Source: Candidatus Blastococcus massiliensis AP3
Lineage (GTDB): Bacteria > Actinomycetota > Actinomycetes > Mycobacteriales > Geodermatophilaceae
NCBI RefSeq assembly: GCF_000582785.1
Contig: NZ_HG931175.1
Location: 587,791 to 651,790 of the forward strand
DNA length: 64,000 nucleotides
Direction of reading: 5' to 3'
The translations under genes were made by a program, and so were the position numbers. How positions within the stretch are numbered: position 1 is the stretch's first letter; every line of letters begins with the position of its first letter. Below are positions 51,235 to 63,164 of the stretch, one piece after another. The notes beneath the pieces are model-generated. The model was not told the DNA's origin, searched no databases, and saw nothing but the letters and a program-made list of their open reading frames with translations.

Positions 51235-53234
51235 GAGGCCACCCGTCCGACCTCGGCGGTCCGGCCGGCCTCGGTCTGCGGCGTGCCGCGCTCGGCGGGG
51301 CCGTGCGGAGCCGTCGTCGTCTCGACCGGCTCGGCGATGGCCGCCTGCACCGCCTCCGCGGTGCGCCGGCCGATACCCGGTACGGCCATGAGCTCCTCCA
51401 CGGTGGCGGCCCGCAGCCGCTTGAGCGATCCGAACTCCTTCATGAGCGCCTTTCGCCGCGTCTCCCCGAGACCGGGGACGTCGTCCAACAGGGAGACCAG
51501 CATCGTGGTGGACCGCTTCTGCCGGTGATAGGTGATCGCGAACCGGTGCGCCTCGTCGCGGACCCGCTGCAGGAGGTAGAGCGCCTCGGAGGTGCGCGGC
51601 AGGATCACCGGGTCGCTGTCGCCCGGGAGCCACACCTCCTCCATGCGCTTGGCCAGCCCGCAGACCGCGACGTCGACGACGCCCAGCTCCTCGAGGGACC
51701 GGGCCGCCGCGGCGACCTGCGGGGCCCCGCCGTCGACGACCAGCAGGTTGGGCGGGTAGGCGAACCGGCGCGGGCGCCCCTCCTCCGCGGCGACGCCCTG
51801 CTCGTCCTGACGGTCCTGCTCGTCCTTGAGGTGCCGGGCGAACCGCCGGCGGACGACCTCGGCCATGGCGGCGGTGTCGTCGGTGCCGTTCGTGACGGAG
51901 AAGCGGCGGTAGTCGGACTTCTTGGCCAGGCCGTCCTCGAAGACGACCATGCTGGCCACCACGTTGGTGCCCTGCACGTGGCTGATGTCGATGCACTCGA
52001 TGCGCAGCGGCGCGTCGGGCAGCTCCAGCGCCTCCTGCAGCTCGCTGAGGGCGAGGGAGCGGGCGGTGAGGTCGCTGGCCCGCTTCACGCGGTGCCGGGC
52101 GAACGCCTCCTTGGCGTTGCGCTCGACGGTCTCGAGCAGGCTGCGCTTGTCCCCGCGCTGGGGCACCCGGAGCGAGACCTTGCCGCCGCGGAGCTCCTCG
52201 AGCAGCTCGGTGTAGACGTCGGCGTCCTCGGGGAGCTCGGGCACCAGCACCTCGCGCGGCACCGCCTCCCCCGCCTCGCCGACACCGGTCTGCTCGTCGA
52301 TCCCGCCGTACACCTGGAGGAGGAACTGCTCCACCAGTTCGCCGGTGGAGACGGCCTCCACCTTGTCTACGATCCAGCCACGCTGACCGCGCACCCGGCC
52401 GCCGCGCACGTGGAAGACCTGGACCGCGGCCTCCAGTTCGTCCTGGGCGAAGGCGACGACGTCGGCGTCGGTGCCGTCACCGAGGACGACGGCCTGCTTC
52501 TCCAGCGCGCGCTTCAGGGCGCCGAGGTCGTCGCGGAGCCGGGCCGCCTTCTCGTACTCCATGGCCTCGGCCGCCACGGCCATCTCCCGCTCGAGCCGCT
52601 TGATCATCGACTCGGTCCGGCCGGCCATGAAGTCGCAGAAGTCGTCGACGATCTCGCGGTGCTCGTCGGCGCTGACCCGTCCCACGCAGGGCGCGGCGCA
52701 CTTGCCGATGTAGCCGAGCAGGCAGGGCCGGCCGATCTGGCCGGCGCGCTTGAAGACCCCGTTGGAGCAGGTGCGGGCCGGGAAGACGCGGGTGAGGGTG
52801 TCGAGCGTCTCGCGGATGGCCCAGGCGTGGGCGTAGGGCCCGAAGTACCGGACCCCCTTCTTCTTCGGTCCGCGCATGACCTGCAGCCGCGGGTACTCCT
52901 CGTTCAGCGTCACGGCCAGCGACGGGTAGCTCTTGTCATCGCGGTAGCGGACGTTGAAGCGGGGGTCGAACTCCTTGATCCAGTTGTACTCGAGCTGGAG
53001 GGCCTCGACCTCGGTGCCGACGACGGTCCACTCGACGGCGGACGCCGTGGTGACCATCTGGCGGGTGCGCGGGTGCAGGCCGGCGACGTCGGCGAAGTAG
53101 CTGTTCAGCCGCTGCCGGAGGCTCTTGGCCTTGCCGACGTAGATGACCCGGCCGCCGGGGTCGCGGAACTTGTAGACCCCGGGGCTCTCGGGGATGGAGC
53201 CGACCGCCGGGCGGTACGTCGAAGGGTCGGCCAT
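51231..53234 (-). CDS. uvrC: Excinuclease ABC subunit C
   Basis: This nuclease makes both cuts in nucleotide excision repair. It has 667 residues. The GIY-YIG domain (about 12-95) shows [30 protein letters not shown]. The Cys-rich [16 protein letters not shown], a UVR helix, the RNase-H-like domain ([35 protein letters not shown]), and a C-terminal double helix-hairpin-helix ([15 protein letters not shown]) follow. ATG 53234. It is upstream of rapZ-yvcK-whiA. Confidence 0.97.
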   Translation of the reverse strand: MADPSTYRPAVGSIPESPGVYKFRDPGGRVIYVGKAKSLRQRLNSYFADVAGLHPRTRQMVTTASAVEWTVVGTEVEALQLEYNWIKEFDPRFNVRYRDDKSYPSLAVTLNEEYPRLQVMRGPKKKGVRYFGPYAHAWAIRETLDTLTRVFPARTCSNGVFKRAGQIGRPCLLGYIGKCAAPCVGRVSADEHREIVDDFCDFMAGRTESMIKRLEREMAVAAEAMEYEKAARLRDDLGALKRALEKQAVVLGDGTDADVVAFAQDELEAAVQVFHVRGGRVRGQRGWIVDKVEAVSTGELVEQFLLQVYGGIDEQTGVGEAGEAVPREVLVPELPEDADVYTELLEELRGGKVSLRVPQRGDKRSLLETVERNAKEAFARHRVKRASDLTARSLALSELQEALELPDAPLRIECIDISHVQGTNVVASMVVFEDGLAKKSDYRRFSVTNGTDDTAAMAEVVRRRFARHLKDEQDRQDEQGVAAEEGRPRRFAYPPNLLVVDGGAPQVAAAARSLEELGVVDVAVCGLAKRMEEVWLPGDSDPVILPRTSEALYLLQRVRDEAHRFAITYHRQKRSTTMLVSLLDDVPGLGETRRKALMKEFGSLKRLRAATVEELMAVPGIGRRTAEAVQAAIAEPVETTTAPHGPAERGTPQTEAGRTAEVGRVAS

Positions 53235-53361
53235 GCGTCCAGATTAGGTCGGGAGGGTGACACGCCGCCCAGGTCGGGGCCCGGGCGTCACAGCCGTCAC
53301 AGTCGGGAGCGGACAGCAGTCGTCCGGGGCACGCCTGCGCGGCCCCGGACGGTGGGAGCGA

Positions 53362-53667
53362 TCAGCTGACGGGCTGCGAACGCCGCACGGCGACGGTCGG
53401 CATCCGGCCGGCGACGGCGGACGCCGCGTGGACCGCCAGGCGGACGCCGCGACGGACGAGCAGGATCGCGGTGAGCACCGCGATCGGGGCGGCCACGTAG
53501 TCGAAGCGGTCGGAGACGGCGTGCGTGGCCACGACGAGGAGCGAGACGCCCAGGATCGCGAGCAGGACCGTGGCGGACAGGAGGCCCCCGCCGGGCCGGC
53601 TCTTGCCCTGCCACGGCTGACCGCAGTGGCTCATGTCGGGGTCGCAGTCGGGCGTGAGCGCGCTCAT
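53362..53667 (-). CDS. Small two-helix membrane protein of unknown function
   Basis: This 101-residue protein starts at ATG 53667 with an excellent AGGAGGTTGCG ribosome site. The N-terminus carries two Cys and a His (PDCDPDMSHCGQPWQG). Two membrane helices follow (LLSATVLLAILGVSLLVVAT and YVAAPIAVLTAILLV), then a basic tail. I cannot assign a family. Upstream CTGTCACACGAGGGTACCG may hold its promoter. Confidence 0.7.
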   Translation of the reverse strand: MSALTPDCDPDMSHCGQPWQGKSRPGGGLLSATVLLAILGVSLLVVATHAVSDRFDYVAAPIAVLTAILLVRRGVRLAVHAASAVAGRMPTVAVRRSQPVS

Positions 53668-53757
53668 CGCAACCTCCTAGCGGGCGCGCGGATGCGCCCT
53701 CGTGATGTCTGTCACACGAGGGTACCGGAGAGTGACGGCACTCACAAGGAACGCAGG

Positions 53758-54492
53758 TCAGAGCACGAGTCCGAGCCCGCCGTCGACGACCAGCGTCTGA
53801 CCGGTGGTGTAGCGGGAGCCGATGACGCCGACGCAGGCATCGGCGATGTCGTCGGGCGTCGCCACCCGCTGCAGCGGCGCCATCGCAGTCACCCCGTCCT
53901 TGATCTGGTCCCAGGTCTCGGTCCACGGCGTCGCCACCAGGCCGGGAGCCACCGCGTTCACGCGCACCCTCCCGCCGGCGTGCTTGGCCAGGATCGTGGT
54001 GAGGTGGTCGACGGCCGCCTTCGACACCGCGTACGGCAGCGAACTGCCGGTCTGGCGGATGCCGGCGATCGACGTGATGTTGAGGATCCACCCGTCCTCG
54101 GCCGCACGCAGCAACGGGAGCGCGGCCTGGGACACCAGGAACGTGCCCACCACGTTGACGCCGAGGACGCGGTTCCAGTGGTCGACCGTGACGTCGTCGA
54201 TGTTCGCGAGCGGCACGTCCGCGGTGACCGCCGCGTTGTTGACCAGCCCGTCGAGCCGCCCCCACCGCTCCCGTGCGGCATCGACCAGCGCGTGCGCCGT
54301 GGCGGGGTCGGAGATGTCCCCCTGGACGTAGCAGGCCTCCCCCAGTTCCCCGGCCAGTCGCTCACCCGCGTCGACGGAGGACGAGGAGTTGACGACGATG
54401 CGGGCGCCGGCGGCCGCCAGTCTGCGGGCGACGGCTTCGCCGATGCCGCTGCTCGAGCCGGTGACGATCACGACGTGGTCGGTGAGGTCCAT
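53758..54492 (-). CDS. SDR-family oxidoreductase
   Basis: This 244-residue NAD(P)-dependent dehydrogenase/reductase has [15 protein letters not shown] for cofactor binding, NNAAV, the catalytic Ser in [13 protein letters not shown], and Tyr-x-x-x-Lys in [11 protein letters not shown]. Length and motifs are of classical SDRs, and unlike the SDR at 7228 its active site is complete. It starts at ATG 54492 and ends in TVVDGG-type [11 protein letters not shown]. Substrate unknown. Confidence 0.9.
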   Translation of the reverse strand: MDLTDHVVIVTGSSSGIGEAVARRLAAAGARIVVNSSSSVDAGERLAGELGEACYVQGDISDPATAHALVDAARERWGRLDGLVNNAAVTADVPLANIDDVTVDHWNRVLGVNVVGTFLVSQAALPLLRAAEDGWILNITSIAGIRQTGSSLPYAVSKAAVDHLTTILAKHAGGRVRVNAVAPGLVATPWTETWDQIKDGVTAMAPLQRVATPDDIADACVGVIGSRYTTGQTLVVDGGLGLVL

Positions 54493-54617
54493 GCGAGCAG
54501 TGTCCCGCCCGGATCCGACGGCGCATCAGCGGCCGACGGGGCCCGTCCCTGACCGGGTGCCCGGCGTGCGGGTCGACGGCGCCCGCCCCGGGGTGCGGGA
54601 CGGGCGCCGTCGCAGGC

Positions 54618-57509
<2,892 letters not shown>

Positions 57510-57650
57510 GTGATCCCTGTCGGTCGCTGGTGGATGTCGCGGTGGTGCGGTGCGGCGGTCGTGCTGAGTGGGGTCGCGAGCCGCCTCGCCGGCAGGTGCA
57601 ACGCCGGCCCTCGCCGCGGTCGTCCGCCCACGGGTGTGAGCTGCGCCCGG

Positions 57651-59222
57651 TCAGCCGGTGGCGGCCTGGGCCTCGGGCGCGGTGGGGTCGAAGACCGGCG
57701 CGTACCGGCGCCACGGGAGCCGGCGCTCCAGCTCTCCGGCGAGCCAGAGTAGTCGCCCTTCGGCACCCGGGGGGCCGACGAACTGGACGGCCACCGGCGG
57801 CCCGCCGGGGCGGCTGCCGCCCGGGAGGACGGTCGCCGGCAGCCCGGCGAGATTCCAGGCCGCGGTCCACGGAGCCCAGCGTGCGTTGGCCGTGATGTTG
57901 GCCAGGAACCCGCGCTCGTGCCAGGGTCGCGCGGCCAGCGGCGGGCCGGTGGTCACCGGGGTCAGCAGCAGGTCGACGTCGCCGAAGAACTCGACCATCC
58001 GCGCGCGGAACCGCTCCTGGGTGCTCGGCCGCACCAGGCCGAGCCGGCGGACCAGCCGGCCGAGGCGCGCGTGCGTGCGGCTGCGCGGCTCCAGGTCGTG
58101 GCGGTCGATGCCGAGGAACTCCGCGTCGTCCTCGGCCCCCGCCATCCAGCGGACCAGCGCACCGGCCGCCGCGCCCGGGGTGATCGGCGGGTTGCGGCGC
58201 ACGACGGTGTGCCCGGCCGCCTCCAGCTCCGCGACCACGGCGTCGACCGCCGCCCGCGTCGCGGCGTCGGCCCCGACGCCCGGGACGGGCGACCGGGTGC
58301 TCACCGCGATGCGCAGCGGGCGGGTGGGGGCCACCGGCGGCTCCGGCGCCTCCCCCGCGAGGACGGCGTGAGCGAGCGCCAGGTCGGCCACCGTGGTCGC
58401 CAGCGCACCGTTGACGGCCATGCCCGACCAGTCGTCGGCGCCGATGCCGCCGGGCACCACGCCGCGGCCGGGCTTCAACGTGACCAGCCCGCAGGCGGCG
58501 GCCGGCAGCCGCAGCGACCCCATGCCGTCGTTGCCGTGCGCGATGGGCACCGATCCCGAGGCGACGGCCGCGGCACTGCCCCCGGAGCTGCCGGCCGGCG
58601 AGAGCGCGGTGTCCCAGGGGTTGCGGCTGACGGTGCCCGGCCCGTCCGTGGCGGCGTAGAGACACAGCTCCGGCACGCGGGTGATGCCGACGACGACGGC
58701 GCCGGCCTTGCGCAGCCGCGTCACCACCGGGTGGTCCTTTGCCTCCGGGCCCCCGTGCCGCCCGGACGAGCCGTCGGTGCAGGTCTCCCCCGCCACCGCG
58801 ACGTTGTCCTTGATCGCGACGGGCACGCCGGCCAGCGGGAGGGCGAAGCGGGTGAGGCTGGAGTCGACGGCGGCGGCCTCGGCGAGCGCCGCCTCGCGCC
58901 GGACGACGCGGAAGGCACCCACCCGGGCGTCGACCTTCTCGATGTGGTCGAGGTGGGCGCGCACGACGTCGACCGCGGTCACCTCGCCGGTACGCACCAG
59001 CGCCGCGATCTCGGCAGCCGGCAGGCCGACCAGCGAGGCATCGCTCGGTGTCCCGTCCGGGACGGCCGTCGGCGCACCGGTCTGCGTCACCAGCTGCGCG
59101 ACCTTGCGCTCGGCCATCGGCGCCACCTTCCCGGCGTCCTTCCCGGCGTCCTTCCCGGCGTCCTTCCCGGCGTCCTTCCCGGCGACCTGCTCGGGCGGGC
59201 CGAGACCTCCGCTAGCGTCCAT
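57651..59222 (-). CDS. Amidase (amidase-signature family) with an N-terminal GKDA repeat
   Basis: This 523-residue hydrolase acts on carboxamides. The catalytic Lys is in AIKDNVAVAGE, the cis-Ser in SPAGSSGGSAAAVASG and the nucleophile Ser in GMGSLRLPAAACG (usually GGSxR). The C-terminal LPGGSRPGGPPVAVQFVGPPG is typical. The ATG at 59222 gives an N-terminus with (GKDA)4GK encoded by a 12-bp tandem repeat. ATG 59117, after the repeat, is a possible alternative. Natural substrate unknown. It is divergent from the MBL gene, 49 nt away. Confidence 0.9.
   Translation of the reverse strand: MDASGGLGPPEQVAGKDAGKDAGKDAGKDAGKVAPMAERKVAQLVTQTGAPTAVPDGTPSDASLVGLPAAEIAALVRTGEVTAVDVVRAHLDHIEKVDARVGAFRVVRREAALAEAAAVDSSLTRFALPLAGVPVAIKDNVAVAGETCTDGSSGRHGGPEAKDHPVVTRLRKAGAVVVGITRVPELCLYAATDGPGTVSRNPWDTALSPAGSSGGSAAAVASGSVPIAHGNDGMGSLRLPAAACGLVTLKPGRGVVPGGIGADDWSGMAVNGALATTVADLALAHAVLAGEAPEPPVAPTRPLRIAVSTRSPVPGVGADAATRAAVDAVVAELEAAGHTVVRRNPPITPGAAAGALVRWMAGAEDDAEFLGIDRHDLEPRSRTHARLGRLVRRLGLVRPSTQERFRARMVEFFGDVDLLLTPVTTGPPLAARPWHERGFLANITANARWAPWTAAWNLAGLPATVLPGGSRPGGPPVAVQFVGPPGAEGRLLWLAGELERRLPWRRYAPVFDPTAPEAQAATG
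59128..59184. repeat. 12-bp minisatellite in the amidase 5' end
   Basis: TTCCCGGCGTCC is repeated four times plus 9 bp of a fifth unit (59128-59184), all copies identical. On the coding strand it gives (GKDA)n. The unit is a multiple of three, so slippage changes linker length without a frameshift. Confidence 0.9.
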
Positions 59223-59271
59223 GACTGGACCGTAACGGCGCACGCCGACAGTTTTCGAACGGAGGCCGGGG

Positions 59272-59934
59272 ATGAGTTCCTACACCGGGGACGTGGAGGT
59301 CGGTGGGTCGCCCGACGTGCGGGAACTGCCGGGGCTGACGATCACCAAGCTGGCGGTCAGCGAGATGGCCAACAACGCCTATCTGCTGCGGTGCACCGCC
59401 ACCGGCGACGGGCTGCTCGTCGACGCGGCGGCCGATCCGGACGCCTTGTCGACGCTGATCGGCGACGCCGGGATCGGCACCGTCGTCACCACCCACGGGC
59501 ACTGGGACCACCACCGCGCGCTGCCCGAGGTCGTCGCGGCCACCGGCGCCGTCACGGTCGCGCACCCCGCCGACGCCGGCGACCTGCCGGTGCCCGTGCA
59601 GCGACCGGTCGAGCACGGCGACACGGTGACCGTCGGCGAGCAGTCCCTGGAGGTGGTGCACCTGCGCGGCCACACCCCGGGCAGCATCGCGCTGGTCTGG
59701 CGCGGCCCGGAGGGGGCCGGGACGCACGTCTTCACCGGCGACAGCCTGTTCCCGGGCGGGGTCGGCAACACCTGGGAGGACCCGGAGCGCTTCACGAGCC
59801 TCATCGACGACGTCGAGCAGCGCCTGTTCGCAGTCCTGCCGGACGACACGTGGGTCTACCCCGGCCACGGCGGGGACACGACGCTCGGCGCCGAGCGTCC
59901 GCACCTCGCGGAGTGGCGCGCCCGCGGCTGGTGA
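59272..59934 (+). CDS. MBL-fold metal-dependent hydrolase (glyoxalase II-like)
   Basis: This 220-residue beta-lactamase-fold hydrolase has the metal motif THGHWDHHRAL, a second His in LRGHTPGSIALVW, the bridging Asp in FTGDSLFPGGVG and the last His in YPGHGGDTTLG. It resembles glyoxalase-II-like thioesterases. The ATG at 59272 has GGAGG 6 nt upstream. Substrate unknown. It is divergent from the amidase. Confidence 0.92.
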   Translation: MSSYTGDVEVGGSPDVRELPGLTITKLAVSEMANNAYLLRCTATGDGLLVDAAADPDALSTLIGDAGIGTVVTTHGHWDHHRALPEVVAATGAVTVAHPADAGDLPVPVQRPVEHGDTVTVGEQSLEVVHLRGHTPGSIALVWRGPEGAGTHVFTGDSLFPGGVGNTWEDPERFTSLIDDVEQRLFAVLPDDTWVYPGHGGDTTLGAERPHLAEWRARGW

Positions 59935-60045
59935 CCGTCGGTCGGGGCGCTCGTCCCCTACCGGCGAGCTGCCCGGCTACCGGTCGCTGCCGCCGATCGA
60001 CCCCGCTGCCGAGGCTCGGGCGGACGTCCGCCCGTCACGCTGCGG

Positions 60046-60327
60046 TCAGGTCTCGTCGAAGGCGGCGACCAGCTCGTCGGCCGTGCCCGGGAGGTACAGG
60101 GGCAGGAGCGACACGGCCCAGTCGGGACGCCGCTGGTCCACGCCGATCGCCAGTTCCCACGCCGCCCGCGCGGTGAGGGGGCCGAAACAGCCTTCGTCCC
60201 CGTCCTCGCCGAGGGCGACCTCGACCAGCCACTGGTCGGAGAGGTCGGCGGCGAGCTCGGCGAAGTCGGGCACCGCCTCGTCGTCCGGCTCGGGAGCGTC
60301 CGACAGGACCGGGTAGATGAGGGCCAT
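60046..60327 (-). CDS. Small acidic hypothetical protein
   Basis: This 93-residue acidic cytosolic protein starts at ATG 60327 (MALIYPVLSDAPEPDDEAVPDF). It contains LSDQWLVEVALGEDGDEGCFGPLTARAAWELA and ends VAAFDET. I recognise no domain. It is divergent from the maltose acetyltransferase-like gene, with about 100 nt between them. Confidence 0.65.
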   Translation of the reverse strand: MALIYPVLSDAPEPDDEAVPDFAELAADLSDQWLVEVALGEDGDEGCFGPLTARAAWELAIGVDQRRPDWAVSLLPLYLPGTADELVAAFDET

Positions 60328-60433
60328 GCCTGAACCGTAGGGCCGATGCGCCCGGACTGCTGTCCCGGTCCGGCGCCGGCCTGCCCCGGGTCCGGGCAGC
60401 CAGCTCGGGCCGGCGACGTGGGTTCCGCCTAGC

Positions 60434-61054
60434 GTGACCGGCATGCCTGTCGACGGGGAGCTCACCGATCCGCGGACCATGGTCGAGCGGATGCTGGCCG
60501 GTGACCCGTACATCGCCGACGACCCGGAGCTCGCCGAGCGGAGCGCCCGGGCGCTCGACCTCGCGGCGGCCTACAACGCGACGTCGGTCCGGCAGGGACC
60601 GCTGCGCCGGCAGCTCCTCGAGGAGCTGCTCGGGTCCGTCGGCGAGGGCACGGAGCTCCGGCCGCCGCTCCACGTCGACTACGGGAGCCACCTCACGATC
60701 GGCGCCCGCTGCTTCGCCAACTTCGGGCTGGTCGCGCTCGACGTCGCTCCCATCACCATCGGCGACGACGTGCAGTTCGGACCGAACGTCCAGCTGCTGA
60801 CCCCCACCCATCCGGTCGAGCCGGAGCCGCGCCGACAGAAGTGGGAGGGAGCGCGACCGATCGTCGTCGGGGACAACGTCTGGCTCGGCGGCGGCGCGAT
60901 CGTGCTGCCCGGAGTGACCATCGGTGAGAACACCGTGGTGGGCGCGGGCGCCGTCGTCACGAAGGACCTGCCGGCGAACGTCGTCGCCGTCGGCAACCCG
61001 GCACGGGTCGTCCGCACCCTCGACCGCCCCGCGCCGTCGGCCCCCGGCGCCTGA
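60434..61054 (+). CDS. Maltose O-acetyltransferase-like hexapeptide-repeat protein
   Basis: This 206-residue sugar O-acetyltransferase of the Maa/NodL/LacA type uses acetyl-CoA. The N-terminal domain MLAGDPYIADDPEL and AYNATSVRQGPLRRQLLEELLG is diagnostic. The left-handed beta-helix follows, with YGSHLTIGARCFANFG, LLTPTHPVEP holding the catalytic His, and VWLGGGAIVLPGVTIGENTVVGAGAVVTKDLP. GTG 60434 or ATG 60443 could be the start. It ends 14 nt from the converging peptidase. Confidence 0.93.
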   Translation: MTGMPVDGELTDPRTMVERMLAGDPYIADDPELAERSARALDLAAAYNATSVRQGPLRRQLLEELLGSVGEGTELRPPLHVDYGSHLTIGARCFANFGLVALDVAPITIGDDVQFGPNVQLLTPTHPVEPEPRRQKWEGARPIVVGDNVWLGGGAIVLPGVTIGENTVVGAGAVVTKDLPANVVAVGNPARVVRTLDRPAPSAPGA

Positions 61055-61068
61055 GCCCGCTCCACCGA

Positions 61069-63126
61069 TCAGGGCACGCGGGTCGTCCGCACGCTCAGCG
61101 GCTCCGCTCCCCCGCCGTCCGGCACCGGCGACGACGTCGGTTCCCCGTCCGGTGCGCCGACCAGTTCGGCGGTGGCACCGGGGTTCTCCTCCGTGGGCAG
61201 CCAGCGGGCCCACCACCGCAGGATGTGCTCGAACCGGGCCAGCCGGTGCCGCGGCCGGCCCGACCGCGACAGCTCGTGGCCCTCGCCGGGGAAGAGCAGC
61301 AGCTCCGAGGGGACCCCGCGCCGCTTCAGCTCGACGTAGAGCCGCGTGCCCTGCTCCAGCGGGCAGCGCCAGTCGTGCTCGGAGTGGATCACCAGCGTGG
61401 GCGTCGTGATGGCCGAGGCCCCCGCGAGCGCGCTCTGGGCGGCTACCCGAGCCGGGTCGGAGCCGAGGTACTGGCCGGGGAACACCCAGCCGATGTCGGC
61501 CGAGCCGACGAAGCTGACCGGATCGTTGAAGCCCCGCTCGCTCACCGCGGCGGCGAACCGGTTCGTGCGACCGATGAGCAGCGTCGTCATGTACCCGCCG
61601 TACGAGCCGCCCAGGATGCCCACCCGGTCACCGTCGAGCGCCGGATCGGCGAGCGCCGCGTCGAGGAAGGCGAGGACGTCGTCGGCGTCCACCGTGCCGA
61701 AGGCGCCCCGGACCGCCCGCCCGTGCGCGGAGCCGTACCCCGAGGAGCCGCGCGGGTTGCACTGCACCACGGCGTAGCCGGCCGAGACGAGGACCTGCGT
61801 CTCGTCGAGCAGCGTCCAGCCGTACTGCGCGAACGGCCCGCCGTGCACCATCAGCAGCACCGGGTGCGGCCCGGGCCCGGCCGGGGTGGTCACCCAGCCG
61901 TGCACGGGATACCCGTCGGGTGCGGTCGCCGTCCGCTCCTGCATGCGGTGCAGCCGCCCGCACTCCCCCAGCTTCCGGCCGAACCGGGTGAGCAGCCGAC
62001 GATCGCCGGGGGTCAGCGCCATGAGTTCGCCGGCGGAGCGGTCGTGCGCCACTGTCGCGACCACCACCCCGCCCCCGGCCGCGACGCCGCGCACCGAGAA
62101 CGGGCCCTCGACGAGCGCCTCCGGCGGGCCGCCGTCCAGTGGCACCCGCAGCAGCTCGACCGCCCCGCGCCGCTCCACACCGACGAGGACCGCGTCGTCG
62201 ACGAGGACCGTCCGGGGGCTCTCGTCCCCGCGGTGGTGCTGCTCGGGATCCAGCAGCGGCTGCAACTCGCCGTCCGCGGAGACGCGGCACGGCACGGCCT
62301 GGCGGGCCACGAAGTCGATCCCGTCGGGCCCGAGGTCGGGCACGGCGGTGACGACCAGCGTGCCGTCGGGCCCGTAGGCCGGCCCGGCACAGTCGCCCTG
62401 CGAGGCGGTGACCCGCCGGAGGCCGGTCCCGTCCGCACCGACGACGTAGACGTCCCGCACCAGGTCACGGTCGGCCCGCGGGTGCCGGGCCGACACGAAG
62501 GCCAGCGCCGCGCCGTCCGGGTGCCAGGCCACGTCCGTGCAGTCGGCATCCCCGGAGGTGACCTGGACGGGCTCGGGCACGTCGCCGGCCTCGTCGACGA
62601 GACCGTCCGGCAGCTCGAGGACGAACACCTGGCTGCGCTGGTCGTGGAGGAACCCGACGTCGTCGAGGCGGTACTGCAACGTGGTGATCAGCCGGGGCGC
62701 CTCCGCCTCCGGCCCGACCCCCTCGACGGTGCCGTACCGTCCCGGCTCGGGCACCCGGGCGACGTAGGCCAGCCGGTTCGAGTCCGGTCCCCACACCGGG
62801 GCGCCCGCCCCCAGGTGGTGGTCGGTGAGACGACGCGGGTCGCCGCCGGCGGTGGGCAGCACGGCGACCTGTGGCCTGCCCCCGCGCTCGGCGGTCAGGT
62901 AGGCCAGCCACCGCCCGTCGGGCGAGAACGCCGGGGCGCTGTCGCGGAACCCGGTCGTGATGGCCCGCGCCGGCGCCGAGCCGTCCGTCGGGACGGCCCA
63001 CAGCTGACCGCGGTACTGGTCGGCCCCGAGGTCGAGCCGCTGCACCGCGACGACCGCCATCCGGCCGTCCGGGGACACTGTGGGCACGCCCGGCGTCCGG
63101 AGCAGTTCCAGGTCGTCAGGGCGCAT
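61069..63126 (-). CDS. S9-family (prolyl oligopeptidase/acylaminoacyl-type) serine peptidase
   Basis: This 685-residue peptidase has an N-terminal beta-propeller (about 1-400, with repeats such as FSPDGRWLAYLTAERGG) and a C-terminal alpha/beta-hydrolase. The catalytic Ser is in GILGGSYGGYMTT, the Asp in HSEHDWRCPLEQ and the His in PGEGHELSR. GPHPVLLMVHGGPFAQYGW forms the oxyanion side. No signal peptide, so it is cytosolic. ATG 63126. Confidence 0.94.
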   Translation of the reverse strand: MRPDDLELLRTPGVPTVSPDGRMAVVAVQRLDLGADQYRGQLWAVPTDGSAPARAITTGFRDSAPAFSPDGRWLAYLTAERGGRPQVAVLPTAGGDPRRLTDHHLGAGAPVWGPDSNRLAYVARVPEPGRYGTVEGVGPEAEAPRLITTLQYRLDDVGFLHDQRSQVFVLELPDGLVDEAGDVPEPVQVTSGDADCTDVAWHPDGAALAFVSARHPRADRDLVRDVYVVGADGTGLRRVTASQGDCAGPAYGPDGTLVVTAVPDLGPDGIDFVARQAVPCRVSADGELQPLLDPEQHHRGDESPRTVLVDDAVLVGVERRGAVELLRVPLDGGPPEALVEGPFSVRGVAAGGGVVVATVAHDRSAGELMALTPGDRRLLTRFGRKLGECGRLHRMQERTATAPDGYPVHGWVTTPAGPGPHPVLLMVHGGPFAQYGWTLLDETQVLVSAGYAVVQCNPRGSSGYGSAHGRAVRGAFGTVDADDVLAFLDAALADPALDGDRVGILGGSYGGYMTTLLIGRTNRFAAAVSERGFNDPVSFVGSADIGWVFPGQYLGSDPARVAAQSALAGASAITTPTLVIHSEHDWRCPLEQGTRLYVELKRRGVPSELLLFPGEGHELSRSGRPRHRLARFEHILRWWARWLPTEENPGATAELVGAPDGEPTSSPVPDGGGAEPLSVRTTRVP

Positions 63127-63164
63127 GACCGCTCACGCTAGCCCGTGCGGGAGCGGCGCCGGAC

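Noticed and set aside
51303-53369. Long plus-strand frame opposite uvrC
   Set aside because: No recognisable domain, and composition typical of a reversed GC-rich gene; UvrC motifs are unmistakable on the minus strand.
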